Notes under the pieces: generated by a model | The model's database searches: none | Told to the model about the DNA's origin: nothing | Seen by the model: only the letters and a program-made list of their open reading frames with translations | In this document: piece by piece, positions 15,463-17,252 of the stretch | Position numbering within the stretch: position 1 is the stretch's first letter | Layout: each line of letters starts with the position of its first letter | Position numbers and translations under genes: made by a program | NCBI GenBank assembly: GCA_910586515.1 | Contig: CAJUGL010000066.1 | Location: forward strand, 1 to 17,252 | Reading direction: 5' to 3' | Length of the DNA: 17,252 nt | From: an uncultured Acetatifactor sp. | GTDB lineage: Bacteria; Bacillota; Clostridia; Lachnospirales; Lachnospiraceae

Positions 15463-17097
15463 TTAGGCAGTGTTTTTGTCTTTGGGGAAAGCGGTGGTCT
15501 GGAGGAAGTATATACGCCTGAGCTGGAGTCTCTGGAAGGGGTTGCAGTGGGGAAAGATAACCGGATATATGGATACTGTTTCACGGGAGCGGAGCCGGTA
15601 TTCATGGAATTGGGAGAGGAGGGAAAGCGTTTTGTGTGTCCTGTAACTCCGCTTGCCGTGTACAGCGGGTATGAGGAAGGCCTTTGTCTGCGGACAGGGG
15701 AGGGAATGCTCTCCTATGTTCCCGAGTCCGGAGAAGCAGAAAAACTGTGGGAATGGAAGGATGAATACATACAGATAGACGGAAACCAGGTGGACAGAGT
15801 CTTTCAGAAGGACGGGACCTATATGCTGCTGTGTCTGGAGATGATATTTGGTGACAGGGTAAAGCCGCTCCTGACCTTTTCCGCCATCACGCCCGGAGGC
15901 GGCGGGGACTATCCGGTCAGGCAGGCGGTCACCTTTGCAGTGCCTGATCTGAACGCCGCCGCTATCGGTGTTCAGGTGCAGCTGTATAACCGGCAGAGCA
16001 GGAAGTACAGGATAGAGGTACTGGGAGAGGATACGCTTACCTATGAGAAAAAACTCATTCAGGGTATAGGGGCAGATCTGATGGATGTGACGACGATCTA
16101 CAGGGGGAATCTGGCAAGGCATGGAGCCTTTGAGGAGCTGGATTCTTATTTTGAAAGCAGCCAGGTGGTGTCTTCTGAGGATATTGTGGATTCAGTGAGA
16201 GCCGCCGGTGTCATAAACGGGAAGAATGTAGTTGTAATACCGGGTTTTGATCTATCAACATTTCGGGCCAGGGGGGATCTTGTGACGCCTGAGGAGTGGA
16301 CGGTATGGAAGTTTCTGGAAATGGGGGAGAAGGACAGGATGTTTTCCTATCAGTCCCCTGTGAGCGCTTTGGATCTGTGCATGGGAATGCAGTACGGGGA
16401 ACATTTCATAGATTACGAGAATAAAACCTGCAGTTTCGACGGAGCGGAGTTTAAACGGATACTGGAATCCTGCGGCAGGTGGAAGACATATGACGATGGC
16501 AGCAATATATCATACAATACCCAAAAAGGAGACTGGCTGTTTGATCGTCAGGTTATCACCGGTGCACACAGTGTAATTCCGTGGAAATCGAATGTAGTTC
16601 CGGGGTTGGTAGTGGAATCAAATAATTATGAATATACCGGAGAAAATTATCTGGATACACTGGTGGGATATCCCGGATGGGAGGGCGGGGAATATGAGAT
16701 TATGCCCGCACAAATGATTGCGATCAACAGTGCCTCCAAGAATAAGGAGGGCGCATGGGATTTCCTGGAGTATCTCTTGTCAGATGAAATGCAGGCAATG
16801 TTTTATCGGGTATCAGGTTCCATGCCTGCCAGGAAGGATTATTTTGAGGAGCACCTGAGGCACAGTTATTCGGACCCGGCATACAAGAATTCGCCTGAAG
16901 AACCCACAGAAGCGGATATTGAGCGGGTGAGGGAGATGGCGGAAGCGGCTGTGGTGAGTAGTGGAGGGCAAAGGACGGATCCCGTCGCGAGTATTGTGAG
17001 AGAGGAGGCAAGCATGTATTTTGCCGGGGATGCCACCCTGGATGCTACCGTGCAGAAGATCCAAACCAGAGTACTGTTGTATCTGGATGAACTGTGA
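15442..17097 (+). pseudogene. 5'-truncated paralogue of the lipoprotein
   Basis: The frame encodes about 551 residues from a TTG with no ribosome binding site; homology starts near 15463. From GSVFVFGESGGLEEVYTPEL on it parallels AFFFGEDGNLEGSCTPAL of the upstream copy and continues co-linearly. It ends in NKEGAWDFLEYLLSDEMQAM, then PTEADIERVREMAEAAV and ASMYFAGDATLDATVQKI. It lacks a signal peptide and about the first 215 residues, so no exported lipoprotein can be made. The rest is an open frame, so the truncation is probably recent. It also lacks a block present in the upstream copy between VNRRV and the RITVLCLEQ equivalent. A functional cytoplasmic product is unlikely. Confidence 0.8.
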
Positions 17098-17122
17098 TGT
17101 GAGATTTTTTTATCTGCGATAG

Positions 17123-17163
17123 CAGAGAAATCTGTAAGAAAGAGCAGCAATCTTCTCTGTTTT
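17123..17163 (+). terminator. possible terminator after the truncated lipoprotein gene
   Basis: CAGAGAA (17123-17129) pairs with TTCTCTG (17153-17159), followed by TTTT (17160-17163). The loop is long (23 bases) and the T-run short. Beyond it, 17164-17252 is AT-rich and I identify no gene. Confidence 0.4.
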
Positions 17164-17252
17164 GGATTATAATAGTTTCCGGTATCGTTTTTCATGACAG
17201 ATAAATTATACCAAAAAGAAAAGAACACCTCCAGGTTTTATTCCTGAAAGTG

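Noticed and set aside
17168..17215. TATAAT-like sequences on both strands near the right edge
   Set aside because: No matching -35 at proper spacing and no visible gene start within the window.

Overview
The window looks like chromosomal DNA of a butyrate-forming Clostridia species, most probably Lachnospiraceae. The evidence is a clostridial hbd-bcd-etfB-etfA cluster, a two-subunit iron-sulfur L-serine dehydratase, strong GGAGG-type ribosome binding sites, and large lipoproteins resembling ABC solute-binding proteins. The family assignment is inferred from gene content and protein resemblance, not from a database search.

Region by region: (1) 1-4262 is the end of a butyrate-synthesis operon. 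It holds 3-hydroxybutyryl-CoA dehydrogenase (cut at its 5' end by the window edge), butyryl-CoA dehydrogenase, EtfB and EtfA, closed by an intrinsic terminator. (2) 4301-6600 holds a cysteine-rich YkgJ-type metal-binding protein, a four-copy 60-bp tandem repeat, and a membrane-anchored D,D-carboxypeptidase. (3) 6640-8299, minus strand, is the sdaAB-sdaAA operon with its promoter. (4) 8461-9241 is a pair of small XRE regulators transcribed away from it. (5) 9254-9714 is the RNase P RNA gene with a near-consensus promoter and its own terminator, followed by an unexplained multi-hairpin element (about 9813-9940). (6) 9983-12554 holds a DegV protein (plus strand), then a DUF1294 membrane protein and argininosuccinate synthase (minus strand). 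(7) 12592-17097 is a tandem array of paralogous large lipoproteins in visible decay.

The metabolic genes are ordinary housekeeping and fermentation genes. Hbd, Bcd and EtfAB carry the reduction of acetoacetyl-CoA to butyryl-CoA. SdaAA and SdaAB deaminate serine to pyruvate, and ArgG makes argininosuccinate.

The most unusual part is the right end. One almost intact copy of the lipoprotein family carries a single-base frameshift near its C-terminus, with the stop and a new start overlapping as TGATG. A second copy lacks its promoter, signal peptide and roughly its first 215 residues. A third is reduced to a promoter/leader joined to the last ~90 bp of a gene, and 85 of 86 bases of that tail match the end of the second copy. 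The next best candidates for something undescribed are the nested hairpin element after rnpB and the 60-bp tandem repeats before the carboxypeptidase gene.
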